From Sedimentibacter sp. MB31-C6 (GTDB taxonomy: Bacteria > Bacillota > Clostridia > Tissierellales > Sedimentibacteraceae), in assembly GCF_035934735.1 (NCBI RefSeq), contig NZ_CP142396.1, positions 806,001 through 870,000 on the forward strand: a stretch of DNA of 64,000 nucleotides. Direction: 5' to 3'. Positions within the stretch are counted from its first letter, which is position 1; each line of letters starts with the position of its first letter. The notes below the pieces were generated by a model, which made no database searches, had not been told where the DNA came from, and saw nothing but the letters and a program-made list of their open reading frames with translations. A program made the translations under genes and the position numbers. Positions 63,246 through 64,000 of this stretch are shown piece by piece.

Positions 63246-64000
63246 ATGTCACTTGTAACATCAAAAGAAATGTTTAAAAAAGCTTATGAAGGAAATTATG
63301 CTGTTGGTGCCTTCAATGTAAACAATATGGAAATTATTCAAGGTATTGTTGAAGCTGCTAGACAAGAAAATGCACCATTAATCCTTCAAGTGTCTGCTGG
63401 AGCAAGAAAATACGCAAATCCAATTTATTTAAGAAAGCTTGTTGAAGCAGCTATTGAAGATTCAAATCTTGATATAGTTTTGCATCTTGACCATGGTGAA
63501 AGTTTTGAAATATGCAAATCATGTGTTGATGACGGTTTTACTTCTGTTATGATTGATGGTTCAAAATATCCATTCGAAGAAAATATAGCTCTTACGAAAA
63601 AGGTTGTAGAGTATGCTCATAGTAAAGGCGTCGTAGTAGAAGCTGAACTAGGAAAATTAGCTGGAGTTGAAGATGCCATAAAGGTTAATACAAAGGATGC
63701 TACATATACAGACCCTGAACAAGCAGCTGAATTTGTACAAAGAACAGGTGTTGATTCATTAGCAATTGCTATTGGTACAAGTCATGGTGCTTATAAATTC
63801 AAAGGTAATCCAAGTCTTGATTTTGATAGATTAGAAACTATTGCAAAATTGTTACCAGATTTTCCTCTAGTACTACATGGTTCATCATCAGTACCTAAGG
63901 AGTTCGTTGATTTATGCAATAAATATGGAGGAAAAATCCCAGGAGCTGCCGGTGTACCTGAGGCGATGCTGAAAAAAGCATCAAAAATGGGAGTTTGTAA
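63246..64000 (+). CDS. fba: Fructose-bisphosphate aldolase, class II (cut by the window end)
   Basis: Zn-dependent aldolase of glycolysis and gluconeogenesis that splits fructose-1,6-bisphosphate. 251 complete codons are visible. NYAVGAFNVNNMEIIQGIVE begins the barrel. HLDHGES near 80 carries the catalytic Asp and zinc His; AELGKLAGVED near 137 and GTSHGAYKF near 178 are the other active-site loops; LHGSSSVP near 211 binds phosphate. AGGAGGT precedes ATG 63246. A TATAAT at 63186-63191 may be its -10. It is unrelated to the flagellar genes and marks the edge of the locus. Confidence 0.96.
   Translation, partial: MSLVTSKEMFKKAYEGNYAVGAFNVNNMEIIQGIVEAARQENAPLILQVSAGARKYANPIYLRKLVEAAIEDSNLDIVLHLDHGESFEICKSCVDDGFTSVMIDGSKYPFEENIALTKKVVEYAHSKGVVVEAELGKLAGVEDAIKVNTKDATYTDPEQAAEFVQRTGVDSLAIAIGTSHGAYKFKGNPSLDFDRLETIAKLLPDFPLVLHGSSSVPKEFVDLCNKYGGKIPGAAGVPEAMLKKASKMGVC

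Overview
The window is strongly AT-rich DNA from a motile, Gram-positive anaerobe of the Clostridia type. Supporting signs are the flagellar gene order, FliY in place of FliN, the FliW/CsrA pair, FapA, FlbD, an S-layer-homology protein, a HrcA/CIRCE-controlled groESL and a bacteriohemerythrin. A genus cannot be named from the sequence alone. Nearly the whole window is one flagellar, chemotaxis and surface-glycan locus. No mobile element, tRNA, rRNA or CRISPR array was seen.

Left part (1-10059, all minus strand): a truncated chemoreceptor; flagellin with its own SigD (sigma-28) promoter and a CsrA-type hairpin in its leader; a bacteriohemerythrin; fliT-like/fliS/fliD; then cheB, cheR and cheA. 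A divergent intergenic region (10060-10282) carries SigD-type promoters in both directions.

Plus-strand part (10283-20995): two operons, each preceded by a perfect TAAA-N15-GCCGATAT SigD promoter. The first encodes a FliK-like protein, a free-standing FlhB C-terminal paralogue, an FtsA-like actin-family protein, a PilZ protein, an SLH surface protein and a ComFB-domain protein. The second encodes a cytidylyltransferase/dehydrogenase fusion, a glycosyltransferase, a small Rossmann protein and a polysaccharide pyruvyl transferase. It converges on a bidirectional terminator with minus-strand sugar and surface genes: acyltransferase, iron-sulfur protein, aldo/keto reductase, CDP-glycerol-transferase-like protein and glycosyltransferase-TPR.

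Main flagellar operon (minus strand, 51263 down to about 24000): flgB-flgC-fliE-fliF-fliG-fliH-fliI-fliJ-fliK-flgD-(TIGR02530 type)-flgE-flbD-motA-motB-fliM-fliY-cheY-fliO-fliP-fliQ-fliR-flhB-flhA-sigD-flgF/G-flgG-fapA-cheC-cheD, running on into two surface-polymer genes. It is led by a SigA promoter, a cyclic-di-GMP-I riboswitch and an intrinsic terminator with a visible antiterminator, predicted to switch the operon OFF when c-di-GMP is high. fliL, flhF and flhG are absent from their usual places.

Right part (51747-64000): csrA, fliW, a DUF6470-type gene, flgL, flgK, flgN and flgM (SigD-type promoter); a chemoreceptor and two cheW genes (SigD-type promoter); a second ComFB protein with a ParA ATPase; groEL/groES with CIRCE; and the start of a class II fructose-bisphosphate aldolase on the plus strand.

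How it works together: the flgB operon builds the basal body and hook and makes SigD. FlgM restrains SigD until the hook is finished. SigD then turns on filament, chemotaxis and glycan genes and the unusual FliK-like/FlhB-like/FtsA-like/PilZ/SLH/ComFB operon. FliW/CsrA tunes flagellin translation. c-di-GMP probably acts at several levels: riboswitch, PilZ and two ComFB proteins.
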